A stretch of DNA of 64,000 nt, from the NCBI RefSeq assembly GCF_003944835.1, contig NZ_RWIV01000001.1, positions 380,001 through 444,000 of the forward strand, given 5' to 3'. Below the pieces are notes generated by a model that worked only from the letters and a program-made list of their open reading frames with translations, did no database searches and was not told the DNA's origin. Both the position numbers and the translations under genes were made by a program. Positions 10,196 to 21,397 of the stretch are shown here, piece after piece (within the stretch, counting starts at the first letter, position 1; the number at the start of each line of letters is the position of its first letter). This stretch comes from Bacillus sp. HMF5848. GTDB lineage: Bacteria > Bacillota > Bacilli > Bacillales > HMF5848.

Positions 10196-11583
10196 ACGAA
10201 GAATGTGGCGTTTTTGGCATATGGGGACATAAGGATGCTCCTCAAATTACGTATTATGGTTTGCATAGCCTACAGCACCGTGGACAAGAAGGTGCTGGGA
10301 TTGTTGTGACGGATGGAGAGAAGCTCAAAGGGTACAAAGGGGAAGGACTTATTGTTGATGTGTTCAATAATGGTCAACTCTCCGACCTTAAGGGGATGGC
10401 AGCTATCGGGCACGTCCGTTATGCGACAGCAGGTGGTGGGGGGATCGAAAATGTCCAGCCGCTTATGTTTCGCTCACAAACAGGTGGGCTTGCGATTGCA
10501 CATAATGGTAACTTAGTGAATGCCAATGCACTAAAGCATCAGCTTGAAAGCCAAGGAAGCATCTTTCAATCGACCTCTGATACGGAAGTGTTAGCTCATC
10601 TTATTAAAAGAAGCGGATTTCCGTTACTTAAAGACCGTGTAAAAAATGCGCTAACAATGTTAAAAGGTGCGTATGCATTTTTAATTATTACGGAAACAGA
10701 AATGATGGTTGCACTCGATCCAAACGGATTACGTCCTTTAGCTTTAGGGAGAATGGGTGACGCATATGTTGTCGCGTCTGAAACGTGTGCGTTTGATGTT
10801 GTCGGGGCCACATATGTCCGTGATATAGAACCAGGAGAGTTACTTGTTATTGATAACGGGGGTCTTCATAGTGAACGTTTTGCTATGTCTATGAATCCGG
10901 CGATGTGTAGCATGGAATATATATATTTTTCAAGACCTGACAGTAGCATCAACGGAATCAATATTCATAAGTCTCGAAAAAATTTAGGGAAGCAACTTGC
11001 ACGTGAGTTCCCAATCGACGCGGATGTTATTACAGGTGTACCTGATTCAAGTATATCTGCTGCTATCGGATATGCAGAGGAATCTGGTATTCCGTACGAG
11101 CTTGGTTTAATAAAAAATCGTTATGTAGGAAGGACATTTATTCAACCTTCTCAATCATTACGTGAGCAAGGTGTTAAGATGAAATTATCTCCTGTACGCG
11201 GAGTGGTGGAAGGCAAACGCGTTGTGATGGTTGACGATTCTATCGTCCGTGGAACAACAAGTAAGAGAATCGTGCAAATGCTCCGCGATGCGGGCGCAAC
11301 CGAAGTACATGTGCGGATAAGCTCGCCACCAATTAAACACCCATGCTTTTATGGCATTGATACATCTACACATGAAGAACTGATTGCCTCTAACAAGTCT
11401 GTTGAAGAAATAAAAGATATTATTGGAGCAGATTCGATAGGTTTTTTAAGCTTAGAGGGTATGGTTTCAGGTATAGGACGTAAATCGACGGGCGAGCATT
11501 GTGGTCAGTGTGTTGCTTGCTTCACTGGTAAATATCCTACGGAGATATATCCAGATACATTACTACCACATGAGAAATGCTAG
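10171..11583 (+). CDS. purF: Amidophosphoribosyltransferase (PRPP amidotransferase)
   Basis: PurF makes phosphoribosylamine, the first committed step of the pathway. The start is ATG 10171 with AAAGGAG at 10157-10163; a longer TTG frame from 10153 is less likely. The first 11 residues form a propeptide removed to expose Cys12 (in NEECGVFG), as in B. subtilis. The PRPP loop is [14 protein letters not shown] (351-364). Cys246, Cys392, Cys444 and Cys447 are in place to bind the oxygen-sensitive 4Fe-4S cluster of the Bacillus-type enzyme. The gene overlaps purL by 25 bases. Confidence 0.96.
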   Translation: MLAELKGLNEECGVFGIWGHKDAPQITYYGLHSLQHRGQEGAGIVVTDGEKLKGYKGEGLIVDVFNNGQLSDLKGMAAIGHVRYATAGGGGIENVQPLMFRSQTGGLAIAHNGNLVNANALKHQLESQGSIFQSTSDTEVLAHLIKRSGFPLLKDRVKNALTMLKGAYAFLIITETEMMVALDPNGLRPLALGRMGDAYVVASETCAFDVVGATYVRDIEPGELLVIDNGGLHSERFAMSMNPAMCSMEYIYFSRPDSSINGINIHKSRKNLGKQLAREFPIDADVITGVPDSSISAAIGYAEESGIPYELGLIKNRYVGRTFIQPSQSLREQGVKMKLSPVRGVVEGKRVVMVDDSIVRGTTSKRIVQMLRDAGATEVHVRISSPPIKHPCFYGIDTSTHEELIASNKSVEEIKDIIGADSIGFLSLEGMVSGIGRKSTGEHCGQCVACFTGKYPTEIYPDTLLPHEKC

Positions 11584-11624
11584 TTAGCTAGATTTATGAA
11601 TAAAAATTGAAGGGGTTCTTAAAA

Positions 11625-12662
11625 ATGGCTGATGCATATAAACAGGCTGGTGTTGACATTGAAGCAGGATATGAAGCGGTTGAGCGCATGAAGCATCATG
11701 TCGCTCGGACCATTCGACCTGAGGTACTAAGTGGATTAGGTAGTTTTGCGGGTATGTTTGACATATCAAAATTCTCCTTCAAAGAGCCTGTTCTACTTTC
11801 AGGTACGGATGGGGTTGGTACAAAGCTAAAGCTTGCTTTTCAAATGGATAGTCACGATACGATAGGCATAGACTGTGTAGCAATGTGTGTGAATGATATC
11901 GTTGTCCAAGGTGCAGAGCCGATATTTTTCTTAGATTATATTGCATGTGGCAAAGCAATTCCTGAAAAAATTGAAGCGATTGTCAAAGGGATTGCTGATG
12001 GATGTGAGCAGGCAGGCTGCGCTTTAATTGGGGGAGAAACAGCAGAGATGCCAGGTATGTATCCAGAGGATGAGTATGACCTCGCGGGATTTACAGTAGG
12101 GATCGCTGATAAACCAAACCTTATCACAGGCGATTCCATTAAACCAGGGGATGTCTTAGTCGGGTTGAGCTCGAGTGGTTTGCATAGCAATGGTTTTTCA
12201 CTTGTTCGCCGCGTGCTACTTGAAAAGGCTCAGTTATCTGTATATGAAACTTACGGTGATTTAGAGAAACCATTAGGAAAAGAGCTTCTAACACCTACTC
12301 GTATTTATGTGAAACCAATTTTAAACCTATTAAAAACATATTCTATTAAAGGGATGGCGCATATAACAGGGGGAGGCTTTATTGAAAATATTCCCCGCAT
12401 GTTGCCTGACGGTGTGAGTGCTGAAATTGATGTGGGATCGTGGCCTATCCCAGCTATATTTAATCTTATTCAGGAAAAAGGCTCTATTCCGATGAAGGAA
12501 ATGTTTAATATTTTTAATATGGGAATTGGTCTTGTTATGGTAGTGAATGAACAAGACTTGTTAGGTGTTTTAGCTGATTTAGAAAAATCCGGTGAGCATG
12601 CATTTATAATGGGGCGAATAAAAGAAGGAAGTGGAATGGAGTTTGGAGGCAGCTTAGTATGA
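11625..12662 (+). CDS. purM: Phosphoribosylformylglycinamidine cyclo-ligase (AIR synthetase)
   Basis: PurM closes the imidazole ring, FGAM to AIR. I take ATG 11625 ([12 protein letters not shown]) rather than the TTG at 11607: GAAGGGG at 11609-11614 is well spaced for it, and the 345-residue length fits the family. Motifs are [24 protein letters not shown] and [14 protein letters not shown]. It is separated from purF by 41 bases and shares ATGA with purN. Confidence 0.95.
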   Translation: MADAYKQAGVDIEAGYEAVERMKHHVARTIRPEVLSGLGSFAGMFDISKFSFKEPVLLSGTDGVGTKLKLAFQMDSHDTIGIDCVAMCVNDIVVQGAEPIFFLDYIACGKAIPEKIEAIVKGIADGCEQAGCALIGGETAEMPGMYPEDEYDLAGFTVGIADKPNLITGDSIKPGDVLVGLSSSGLHSNGFSLVRRVLLEKAQLSVYETYGDLEKPLGKELLTPTRIYVKPILNLLKTYSIKGMAHITGGGFIENIPRMLPDGVSAEIDVGSWPIPAIFNLIQEKGSIPMKEMFNIFNMGIGLVMVVNEQDLLGVLADLEKSGEHAFIMGRIKEGSGMEFGGSLV

Positions 12663-13237
12663 CAATGCCAATTGCTATCTTTGCCTCTGGCAATGGTTCA
12701 AACTTTCAAGCGCTTGTAGAAGCAACTGCTAGCAGTGAGCTATTAGCAACTATCAAATTGCTAGTATGTGATAACCCTAATGCTTACGTTATTGAGCGGG
12801 CACAAAAGTTAGGAATTCCTACTTTTATATTCAATCCAAAGAACTATGCAACTAAGGCTGATTTTGAAAAAGATATCATCGAACAGCTTAACGAACACGC
12901 TGTATCATATATCGTGTTAGCAGGATACATGCGATTAATTGGACCAACACTTCTTAATGCTTTTCCTAAAAAAATTATAAACATTCACCCTTCGCTACTG
13001 CCAAGCTTTCCGGGCAAGGATGCTATTGGGCAAGCATTTCGAGCTGGTGTAAAGCAAACAGGTATAACAGTACATGTTGTTGATGAAGGAATGGATACCG
13101 GGCCAATTATTGCACAGAAACCAATCAACATTGAAGATAATGAGTCGTTAGAAAGTATTGAGGCACGTATTCATGAGCTTGAGCATGACTTTTATAAAGC
13201 TACATTGCAGATGGTATTTCGGAAAGGAGAGTTGTAG
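12659..13237 (+). CDS. purN: Phosphoribosylglycinamide formyltransferase
   Basis: PurN transfers a formyl group from 10-formyl-THF to GAR. The 192-residue protein has [11 protein letters not shown] at the N-terminus and the catalytic set Asn108, His110 ([13 protein letters not shown]) and Asp146 (EGMDTGP), matching Asn106/His108/Asp144 of the E. coli enzyme. It overlaps purM by 4 bases and is directly followed by purH. Confidence 0.96.
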   Translation: MTMPIAIFASGNGSNFQALVEATASSELLATIKLLVCDNPNAYVIERAQKLGIPTFIFNPKNYATKADFEKDIIEQLNEHAVSYIVLAGYMRLIGPTLLNAFPKKIINIHPSLLPSFPGKDAIGQAFRAGVKQTGITVHVVDEGMDTGPIIAQKPINIEDNESLESIEARIHELEHDFYKATLQMVFRKGEL

Positions 13238-14776
13238 ATGATGAAAAAACGTGCGCTTGTCAGCGTTTCAAATAAAGAAAATCTTGTGCCGTTTGTACAA
13301 GGGCTTCAGGCACTTGGCTATGAAGTAATTTCAACTGGTGGGACAAAAAAACAACTTGAAGAAAACGGTGTAACTGTAATAGGTATATCTGAGGTGACTG
13401 GTTTTCCTGAAATTCTTGACGGACGTGTCAAAACATTACATCCTGCCATTCACGGTGGATTATTAGCAATGCGCAGTAAGCAAGAGCATACGCAGCAAAT
13501 TAAGGAACATGCCATTCAACCTATTGATGTTGTTTGTGTCAATTTGTATCCGTTTAAAGAGACAATCTCAAAACCTAATGTTCGCTTTGAGGACGCAATC
13601 GAAAATATTGATATTGGTGGGCCCTCTATGCTTCGGTCAGCAGCAAAAAACCACGAGGCTGTAACGGTTGTTGTTGATCCAGAAGATTATGAAAAAGTAT
13701 TAGTTGAACTAAAGGATACAGGTGATACAACGGTGGAAACAAGACGTCGCTTAGCAGCAAAGGTGTTTCGCCACACGGCTGCGTATGATGCGTTAATTGC
13801 TGAGTTTTTAACAACGCAATCAGGTGAGGAGTTTCCGGAAAGCTATACTGTTACATATGAGAAAAAACAAGACTTACGTTACGGTGAGAACCCGCATCAA
13901 CAAGCAGCATTTTATAAAAAGCCATTAAGCACGAGTGTGTCTATTGCGGCAGCTACGCAGCTGCATGGTAAAGAACTATCTTATAATAATATAAACGATG
14001 CAGATGCAGCTTTAGCAATTGTAAAAGAATTCTCAAACCCAGCAGCAGTTGCTGTTAAACATATGAATCCTTGTGGAGTTGGTGTGGGAGAAACAATTCA
14101 TGAAGCTTATTTGCGCGCTTATGAAGCTGATTCCACCTCTATATTTGGGGGGATTGTCGCATTAAATCGTGAAGTGGATGTGCAGACAGCCCAAGCTCTT
14201 CATGAAATCTTTTTAGAAATTATCATAGCACCAAGTTTCTCAGATGAAGCACTTCAAGTGCTTCAAGGTAAGAAGAATATTCGATTGCTGCAAATAGACA
14301 TGAACGCTGATGATAAGGCAGAGAATAGAGTGGTTTCAGTGCACGGTGGGATGCTCGTTCAGACAGAAGATGCGTACACATTAGAAAATGCTGATGTGCA
14401 AGTGGTGACAAAGCGGGAACCAACAGAGCAGGAGTGGCAGGATCTTCGCCTTGCTTGGCAGGTTGTGAAGCACGTAAAGTCCAATGCGATTGTATTAGCA
14501 AAAGACAGCATGACGATAGGTGTAGGGGCTGGTCAGATGAATCGTGTGGGAGCTGCTCAAATTGCAATAACGCAAGCTGGCGATAAAGCAATTGGAAGTG
14601 CGATGGGTTCAGACGCCTTTTTCCCAATGGCTGACACAGTAGAAGCGGCAGCTCGTGCGGGTGTTACAGCTATTATTCAGCCAGGTGGCTCTATTCGAGA
14701 TAATGATTCTATTGTCAAAGCAGATGAATATGGCATAACGATGGTTTTCACGGGACTTAGACATTTTAAGCATTAA
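13238..14776 (+). CDS. purH: Bifunctional AICAR transformylase/IMP cyclohydrolase
   Basis: PurH carries out the last two steps, AICAR to FAICAR to IMP. The N-terminal cyclohydrolase domain has [13 protein letters not shown] and [19 protein letters not shown]. The C-terminal transformylase domain has [13 protein letters not shown] and the catalytic KHMNPCG. The length of 512 residues is normal. The ATG directly follows the purN stop, with AAAGGAGAG upstream. Confidence 0.97.
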   Translation: MMKKRALVSVSNKENLVPFVQGLQALGYEVISTGGTKKQLEENGVTVIGISEVTGFPEILDGRVKTLHPAIHGGLLAMRSKQEHTQQIKEHAIQPIDVVCVNLYPFKETISKPNVRFEDAIENIDIGGPSMLRSAAKNHEAVTVVVDPEDYEKVLVELKDTGDTTVETRRRLAAKVFRHTAAYDALIAEFLTTQSGEEFPESYTVTYEKKQDLRYGENPHQQAAFYKKPLSTSVSIAAATQLHGKELSYNNINDADAALAIVKEFSNPAAVAVKHMNPCGVGVGETIHEAYLRAYEADSTSIFGGIVALNREVDVQTAQALHEIFLEIIIAPSFSDEALQVLQGKKNIRLLQIDMNADDKAENRVVSVHGGMLVQTEDAYTLENADVQVVTKREPTEQEWQDLRLAWQVVKHVKSNAIVLAKDSMTIGVGAGQMNRVGAAQIAITQAGDKAIGSAMGSDAFFPMADTVEAAARAGVTAIIQPGGSIRDNDSIVKADEYGITMVFTGLRHFKH

Positions 14777-14800
14777 TATTCGGTAAAAAACCCCATTTAA

Positions 14801-16176
<1,376 letters not shown>

Positions 16177-16198
16177 ACTTATACGCTCCTTTGTATAG

Positions 16199-16224
16199 GC
16201 CCCTTGCTCTATGATGCAAGGGGC
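16199..16224 (+). terminator. Probable terminator of the pur operon
   Basis: GCCCCTTGC (16199-16207) pairs perfectly with GCAAGGGGC (16216-16224), and TAATCTTATTT follows on the + strand. It lies 120 bases past the purD stop and upstream of the small minus-strand gene. Confidence 0.6.
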
Positions 16225-16292
16225 TAATCTTATTTCAAAACGATCGCCGCTATACAAAAATTTAATCGCGGTTCCTTAGATTGTATCGCTTT

Positions 16293-16577
16293 TTATGATT
16301 CAGGTGGAAAGTTAGTTGAATACATGCTTCCTTGCATTTTTTGCTTTGTTTGTTCTTGTGAACATTGTTCTTTGCTGAACTGTTCAAACATGTACGTCAT
16401 AGGACAAAAACGCGTAATACCTTCAGCAATCTTCATACCACCAAGCATGGCCATCATTAAATATGAATCACTTCGCCAAGGCTGACGAGTAAGCTTTGCT
16501 GTTGCCCACGATATGGTAGTAAACCCACATGTAATTCGAACGAGAGCATTGACTATACCGATATTCGGTTTGACCAT
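16293..16577 (-). CDS. DUF2892 (YgaP-type transmembrane) protein
   Basis: The protein has 94 residues and begins MVKPNIGIVNALVRITCGFT, the typical opening of DUF2892 membrane domains: two short hydrophobic hairpin helices (about 10-30 and 42-55), with the 'NIG..(N)..R...G' pattern. The tail (QFSKEQCSQEQTKQKM) is polar. Such domains sit alone or are fused to rhodanese domains; the function of stand-alone versions is unknown. ATG 16577 is preferred over GTG 16586 because TAAGGAG would touch the GTG. Confidence 0.7.
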   Translation of the reverse strand: MVKPNIGIVNALVRITCGFTTISWATAKLTRQPWRSDSYLMMAMLGGMKIAEGITRFCPMTYMFEQFSKEQCSQEQTKQKMQGSMYSTNFPPES

Positions 16578-16684
16578 TACGCCCACTCCTTACATTTTTT
16601 TCTAACATACCTATAGCTCTTTAATGCGTTAATGAACGAATTGTGATACGATACTTGTAAGCAGTTTAGAAGGAGGATAACCCT

Positions 16685-18433
16685 GTGCTTGAACAACGAT
16701 ATCGCTGGAAAAATAAACAGTTACGCGAACATATAGATGTTATTGATGGGAAAAAAGCACCATCTATTGTTTTAAAACAAGCTACTTATTTAAATCAATT
16801 CGTTCGCCGTTGGATGACGGCCAACATTTGGATATATGAAGATAGAATTGTATACGTTGGTGACCAAATGCCAACAAATACAAAAAATACAGAAATGGTT
16901 GACTGTCAAGGTGTAACACTTGTACCAGGTTACATTGAACCTCATGCCCATCCATTTCAGTTATATAATCCCCACACATTTGCTATGTATGCATCGCAAA
17001 CCGGTACAACAACACTTATCAATGACAACATGGTACTTGCTTTACAATTAGAAAAAAAGAAAGCGTTTTCTTTTTTGGGTGATATTCGTCATCACTTACC
17101 TGTTTCTATGTATTGGTGGTGTCGCTTTGACCCACAAACGGAGATACAGTATCAAGAGACAAAGTTTTCTCATGCCAATATTAAGTCCTGGCTTGAGCAT
17201 GATGGTGTATTACAAGGCGGTGAATTAACAGGCTGGCCGAAGCTTCTTGATGGTGATGATTTGATGTTACATTGGATTCAAGAAGCAAAAAGAATGCGCA
17301 AGCAAATCGAAGGACACTTTCCGGGAGCAAGTGAGCGTACGCTAGTGAAAATGATGCTTTTAGGAGCGGATTGTGATCATGAAGCCATGAAGAAGGAGGA
17401 AATATGGAATCGTCTATATCATGGATACACAACATCGTTGCGGTATTCCTCCATTCGTCCTGATTTGCCTGATTTGTTAGATGGTCTTAACGAACTCGGT
17501 ATAGAGTATTATGATAATATAATTTTAACAACAGATGGATCACCTCCTTCATTTTATGAAAAGGGTGTGATGAATGAATTGATTCGAATTGCAATAGACA
17601 AACAAATTCCTGTTATAGATGCGTACAACATGGCAACGATTAATATTGCCAAGCATTATAAAATAGAGCACTTGCATGGATCGATTGCGACAGGACGTGT
17701 AGCGAATATTAATATTTTAGCAAATAAAAATGAACCTACTCCAATTGGTGTGTTAGCGAAAGGCCAATGGATAAAACGACATGATGATAAGCAAGTGGAC
17801 TCCTATCCTTCCTTTCCATGGGAAAAACATGATTTGAAGCCATTACAATTAGATTGGGAATTAACAATCGATGACCTACAATTTTCAATGCCTTTAGGCA
17901 TGAAAATGGAGAATGAAGTTATCATTAAGCCATATTCCGTGTCAGTCGATGCCTCAGTCGATGAGTTATCGAAGAATCATGATGAATGTTTCCTAATGCT
18001 AGTGGACCGATATGGAGAGTGGCGCATTAATACAATTTTAAAAGGCTTCTCAAATTCAGTCGATGGGTTTGCGAGTTCGTATTCTACAACGGGCGATATA
18101 ATATTAATTGGGAAAAATAAAAACAGCATGATTGTAGCATTCAATCGAATGAAAGAGCTGGGAGGTGGAATCGTTGTAGTTGATGGCAATGATGTGATCC
18201 ATGAGCTCCCTCTAACCTTAATGGGTGTTATGAGTGATAAACCATTAGAAGAGTTAATGGTTGAAGAAAAGGGTCTTAAAACGATCTTACAAGAGCGAGG
18301 CTATTACTTTAATGACCCGGTTTATACGTTACTGTTTCTTATGTCAACCCATCTTCCGTATATTCGCATTACCCCAGTAGGAATTTACGATGTTATGAAT
18401 AAAGTTGTACTCTTTCCAGCGATAATGCGTTAA
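16685..18433 (+). CDS. yerA: Adenine deaminase family amidohydrolase YerA
   Basis: The 582-residue amidohydrolase resembles adenine deaminases of the YerA branch. It has the metal-binding EPHAHPFQLY after a beta-sandwich start, GHFPGASERT, GADCDHEAM, the catalytic-region TTDGSPPSF, and a C-terminal domain with IGKNKNSMIVAFNRM...GGGIVVV. Adenine deaminase makes hypoxanthine from adenine, which fits the neighbouring purine genes. Whether the YerA branch has this activity is inference. GTG 16685 follows AGAAGGAGG with good spacing. In B. subtilis yerA-yerB-yerC also lie together near the pur operon. Confidence 0.88.
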   Translation: MLEQRYRWKNKQLREHIDVIDGKKAPSIVLKQATYLNQFVRRWMTANIWIYEDRIVYVGDQMPTNTKNTEMVDCQGVTLVPGYIEPHAHPFQLYNPHTFAMYASQTGTTTLINDNMVLALQLEKKKAFSFLGDIRHHLPVSMYWWCRFDPQTEIQYQETKFSHANIKSWLEHDGVLQGGELTGWPKLLDGDDLMLHWIQEAKRMRKQIEGHFPGASERTLVKMMLLGADCDHEAMKKEEIWNRLYHGYTTSLRYSSIRPDLPDLLDGLNELGIEYYDNIILTTDGSPPSFYEKGVMNELIRIAIDKQIPVIDAYNMATINIAKHYKIEHLHGSIATGRVANINILANKNEPTPIGVLAKGQWIKRHDDKQVDSYPSFPWEKHDLKPLQLDWELTIDDLQFSMPLGMKMENEVIIKPYSVSVDASVDELSKNHDECFLMLVDRYGEWRINTILKGFSNSVDGFASSYSTTGDIILIGKNKNSMIVAFNRMKELGGGIVVVDGNDVIHELPLTLMGVMSDKPLEELMVEEKGLKTILQERGYYFNDPVYTLLFLMSTHLPYIRITPVGIYDVMNKVVLFPAIMR

Positions 18434-18442
18434 AATTAGAAA

Positions 18443-19546
18443 GTGAGAATAGATCGGAAAAGGTTGTGGAATGTTTTGAAGCAAAGAACAGTGTTAGTCT
18501 TTATTGCATTATTATTATTTATGCTGGCAGGATGTGGGCAAGAAAAGGAAACTGTCCAAGTTCAACAAACAGGTCCTGACAATGAGGTTGTCGAACAAAC
18601 AGCCCCACCAACACCTGAGGAACCAAAAGAAGAAGAACCTGCATTTGCAAACACGTACCCTTTAACTGGTATAGGCACAAATGAAGAAGTTGACCACAGA
18701 GTATATGCGGTCATGATAAACAATCATCCAAAGGCAAGGCCTCAATCAGGTTTACACAATGCAGATATTGTATATGAAGTTTTAGCCGAAGGCGATGTAA
18801 CAAGGTTTTTAGCTTTATATCAAAGTGAACAGCCTAAAGTTGTTGGACCTGTTCGTAGTGCACGCCATTATTTCATAAATCTAAGCAACGGTTATGACGC
18901 TTTATATGTCAGTCATGGATGGAGCCCACAAGCGAAAGCTATGTTAGAAGCAAATAAAGCAGACTACTTACAAGGCTTGTTTTATGATGGGACACTTTTT
19001 AAAAGAGCGGATTTTCGAAACGCTCCTCACAACTCATATATTACATATGAGAACATTTTAAAAGGTGCTGAAAAAATAGGCTATAGTATGAAACAAGAAG
19101 TGAAGCCGCTTGTATTTTTAAAAGAAGAGGAAGTTGCACAACTATCTGGTGAAAAGGCTAACGATATTTTTGTAAATTACTATAACAGCTCATATTCAGC
19201 AGTTGAATTTGAGTATAAAGATAGTGACGATAAATACATTCGCTTTAATGGTGGCGAGCAAACTGTTGACTTAGAAACAAACACGCCAATCGCAGTAGAC
19301 AATATATTCATCATTGAAACAACACATAAAGTACTTGATTCTGTTGGCAGACGTGATATTGATTTAAACAGTGGTGGCAAAGGGTTATTATTTCAAAATG
19401 GGGTTGTCCAAGAAGTACAATGGAGAAATGTTGATGGGAAAATTTTACCGTACTTAGACGGAGAGCCGGTCGGCTTACTGCCAGGGAAAACATGGATTAG
19501 TATTGTTCCTAGTCTGAGTGACATGGTATCATTTGAATCAAATTAA
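18443..19546 (+). CDS. yerB: DUF3048 lipoprotein YerB
   Basis: The signal sequence ends in the lipobox LAGC (Cys about 31), then a Glu/Pro-rich linker. The DUF3048 domain includes YAVMINNHPKARPQSGLHNAD, VGPVRSARHY and SHGWSPQAKAML, with the C-terminal half of the family from about residue 240. Its role is unknown; it is membrane-anchored outside the cell. The start is uncertain: GTG 18443 has no clear RBS, while TTG 18476 lies after AAAAGG. It is nine bases downstream of yerA and 14 upstream of yerC, so it is in one operon with them. Confidence 0.88.
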   Translation: MRIDRKRLWNVLKQRTVLVFIALLLFMLAGCGQEKETVQVQQTGPDNEVVEQTAPPTPEEPKEEEPAFANTYPLTGIGTNEEVDHRVYAVMINNHPKARPQSGLHNADIVYEVLAEGDVTRFLALYQSEQPKVVGPVRSARHYFINLSNGYDALYVSHGWSPQAKAMLEANKADYLQGLFYDGTLFKRADFRNAPHNSYITYENILKGAEKIGYSMKQEVKPLVFLKEEEVAQLSGEKANDIFVNYYNSSYSAVEFEYKDSDDKYIRFNGGEQTVDLETNTPIAVDNIFIIETTHKVLDSVGRRDIDLNSGGKGLLFQNGVVQEVQWRNVDGKILPYLDGEPVGLLPGKTWISIVPSLSDMVSFESN

Positions 19547-19560
19547 AAGGAGAACAATAT

Positions 19561-19860
19561 ATGCAAATTGAAAAACTACGCGGGAAAGAATTAGATCAGC
19601 TATTTAATGCTGTCTTGTCTTTAAAGGATTTAGAGGAATGTTATCGTTTTTTTGATGATCTTTGTACAGTAAATGAAATTCAATCACTTGCTCAGCGTTT
19701 AGAGGTAGCTAGAATGCTCCGGGAAGGCTTTACATACCATAAAATTGAAACAGAAACGGGAGCCTCAACTGCAACCATCTCTCGTGTAAAACGCTGTTTA
19801 AATTATGGTAACGATGCGTATGAAATGGCATTAGACCGAATTAAGGAAGAAAAAGAGTAA
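19561..19860 (+). CDS. yerC: TrpR-superfamily DNA-binding protein YerC/YecD
   Basis: This 99-residue all-helical protein has the TrpR-like fold: EIQSLAQRLEVARMLREGFTY precedes the helix-turn-helix HKIETETGASTATISRVKRC. The YerC/YecD family is conserved next to pcrB-pcrA in Bacilli and is presumed to bind DNA; its targets are not known to me. ATG 19561 has AAAAGGAG upstream. A strong terminator follows. Confidence 0.92.
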   Translation: MQIEKLRGKELDQLFNAVLSLKDLEECYRFFDDLCTVNEIQSLAQRLEVARMLREGFTYHKIETETGASTATISRVKRCLNYGNDAYEMALDRIKEEKE

Positions 19861-19867
19861 TATTTTG

Positions 19868-19905
19868 AACACATAATCCCTCTTAGGTGGTTATGTGTTT
19901 TTTTT
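19868..19905 (+). terminator. Terminator of the yerA-yerB-yerC operon
   Basis: AACACATAA (19868-19876) pairs with TTATGTGTT (19891-19899), followed by eight or more T. Confidence 0.9.
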
Positions 19906-19962
19906 GTTGTGGCTACCTGTCGGTTGAAAGAGGGTGAGCACAATCTGGTGCAACTGACAGGA

Positions 19963-20362
19963 TAATTGCGCATAACCTCAAAAATTTGGCGCATAACTAG
20001 AAAATACGCATAAACTTTAAAATTTGACGCATAAACAGGCGGAAATGGCGCATAAAACTTAAAATTTAGCGCATAATCAGGCGGAATTGGCGCATAAAAC
20101 TTAAAATTTGACGCATAAACAGGAGGAATTGGGACGTTAGCGCTTGGGATTTGCCCATAAATAGCGAGAGTTGCCCCATAAACATCTAGAAAATGCCCAT
20201 AAATAGCTGAAATTGGCCCATAACCTATTAAAATGTACCCATAAACAGCGGTGAATTGCCCGTAATCAGGCGGAATTGGCGCATAAACCATAAATTTCAC
20301 GCACAAACAAGTCGAATTCACGCTTAAACTCAAAAATTCACGCATAAAAAGGCGAGTGTATG
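19963..20362. repeat. Array A1: 19 degenerate units, 21-bp pitch, GCGCATAA core
   Basis: The CATAA element of successive units starts at 19971, 19992, 20009, 20030, 20051, 20072, 20093, 20114, 20135 (degenerate), 20156, 20177, 20198, 20219, 20240, 20261, 20282, 20302, 20323 and 20343. Fifteen of 18 intervals are exactly 21 bp. The unit consensus is roughly ATTGGCGCATAAACnnnnnA. Units from 20093 back to 20030 alternate two spacers (AACTTAAA and CAGGCGGA), giving a 42-bp higher-order repeat. Units from 20156 to 20261 have CCCATAA (or CCGTAA) in place of CGCATAA. The array begins 58 bases after the yerC terminator. Confidence 0.9.
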
Positions 20363-20399
20363 GCTTCTTTTTTATAATTTTGATTTTTGTGAAAATACC

Positions 20400-20428
20400 T
20401 TTATAAGCCTCGTTATAAACGATACAAT
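20400..20428 (+). promoter_or_regulatory. Probable sigma-A promoter of the 45-residue ORF
   Basis: TTTATA at 20400-20405 and TACAAT at 20423-20428 are 17 bp apart, 35 bases before the small ORF. The -35 match is moderate. Confidence 0.45.
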
Positions 20429-20462
20429 AATAGTGTAAACTAGTAGTAGGAGGTGCCACAGC

Positions 20463-20600
20463 ATGACAAGTAAACCAATTCATTACGATGGAAGTGTACC
20501 AGCTGAAGCTAACACAGAAAGCGTTACCAGCGAACTGTTACAAATTACAGATGAAATGCGTTTGAATATTAGCGCCAATCCATACGAGGTAAAAGCTTAG
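20463..20600 (+). CDS. 45-residue hypothetical protein with its own expression signals
   Basis: The frame runs from ATG 20463 to TAG 20600. It has a strong GGAGGTG site at 20449-20455 and a perfect terminator hairpin beginning at the stop codon. The peptide starts MTSKPIHYDGSVPAEANTES and ends ISANPYEVKA; it is hydrophilic and acidic, with no membrane segment and no signal peptide. I do not recognise a family. The tight packing of RBS, frame and terminator makes it likely to be a real gene. It lies between array A1 and the azoreductase gene. Confidence 0.65.
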   Translation: MTSKPIHYDGSVPAEANTESVTSELLQITDEMRLNISANPYEVKA

Positions 20601-20628
20601 ATTTGTCAGCCGACAAATCTTTTTTTAT
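20599..20628 (+). terminator. Terminator of the 45-residue ORF
   Basis: AGATTTGTC (20599-20607) pairs with GACAAATCT (20612-20620) and is followed by seven T. The stem begins within the stop codon of the ORF. Confidence 0.9.
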
Positions 20629-20703
20629 TGTTAGGTAGGTTGCCGTGGATAAATCATATTTTTAAGAGCAAAATATTAAAAAATATGAGAAAGAGGGCAT
20701 AAT

Positions 20704-21339
20704 ATGGCTAAAGTTTTATACATAACGGCGCACCCACACGATGATAAAGTATCCTATAGTATGAGCGTAGGAAAAGCGTTCATAGATACGTATAGAGAGG
20801 TTAATCCAAGTGATGAAGTCGTTCATATAGATTTATATCGGGAGCATATTCCACATATTGATGTAGATGTTTTTAGTGGTTGGGGGAAGCTACAGCAAGG
20901 ACAAGGATTTGAAGAGTTATCTTCTGAGGAAAAAAATAAGGTTTCTCGTTTATCAGAACTTAGTGAGCAGTTTGTTTCAGCGGACAAATATGTTTTTGTA
21001 ACACCTTTATGGAACTTCTCGTTTCCACCAGTGATGAAGGTTTATATTGATGCTGTTGCTGTTGCCGGAAAAACGTTCCAGTATACAGACAAAGGCCCAG
21101 TGGGTCTTTTAACAGATAAAAAAGCATTGCATATTCAAGCTCGTGGAGGGATTTATTCCGAAGGACCAGCTGCAGCATTAGAAATGGGACACCGCTATCT
21201 AAACATTATTATGCAGTTTTTCGGCGTACCATCATTCGAAGGTTTGTTTGTCGAGGGTCACGCGGCTATGCCCGACAAGGCAGAGCAAATCAAGCGGGAT
21301 GCAATTGCTCGTGCAAAAGAGCTTGCGAATACGTTTTAA
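20704..21339 (+). CDS. azoR: FMN-dependent NADH-azoreductase
   Basis: This 211-residue flavodoxin-fold protein starts [20 protein letters not shown], and [20 protein letters not shown] is the FMN/active-site region. [20 protein letters not shown] matches the GG(I/V)YS segment of AcpD/AzoR azoreductases. They reduce azo and quinone compounds with NADH by a ping-pong mechanism; quinone detoxification is the likely natural role. ATG 20704 has AAGAGGG upstream. It is a single-gene unit. Confidence 0.9.
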   Translation: MAKVLYITAHPHDDKVSYSMSVGKAFIDTYREVNPSDEVVHIDLYREHIPHIDVDVFSGWGKLQQGQGFEELSSEEKNKVSRLSELSEQFVSADKYVFVTPLWNFSFPPVMKVYIDAVAVAGKTFQYTDKGPVGLLTDKKALHIQARGGIYSEGPAAALEMGHRYLNIIMQFFGVPSFEGLFVEGHAAMPDKAEQIKRDAIARAKELANTF

Positions 21340-21397
21340 TAATTATAAAAAAATGGACAACGTACGTGATGTCAGTCTGTGCATTATGCAGCAAGTC

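Noticed and set aside
14223-14627. 134-codon minus-strand frame inside purH
   Set aside because: Shadow of a well-supported gene; low-complexity composition and no RBS.
19963-20362. CRISPR array
   Set aside because: The units are about 21 bp in total with degenerate cores and no constant repeat plus unique spacer of 30 or more bases. No cas genes are near.
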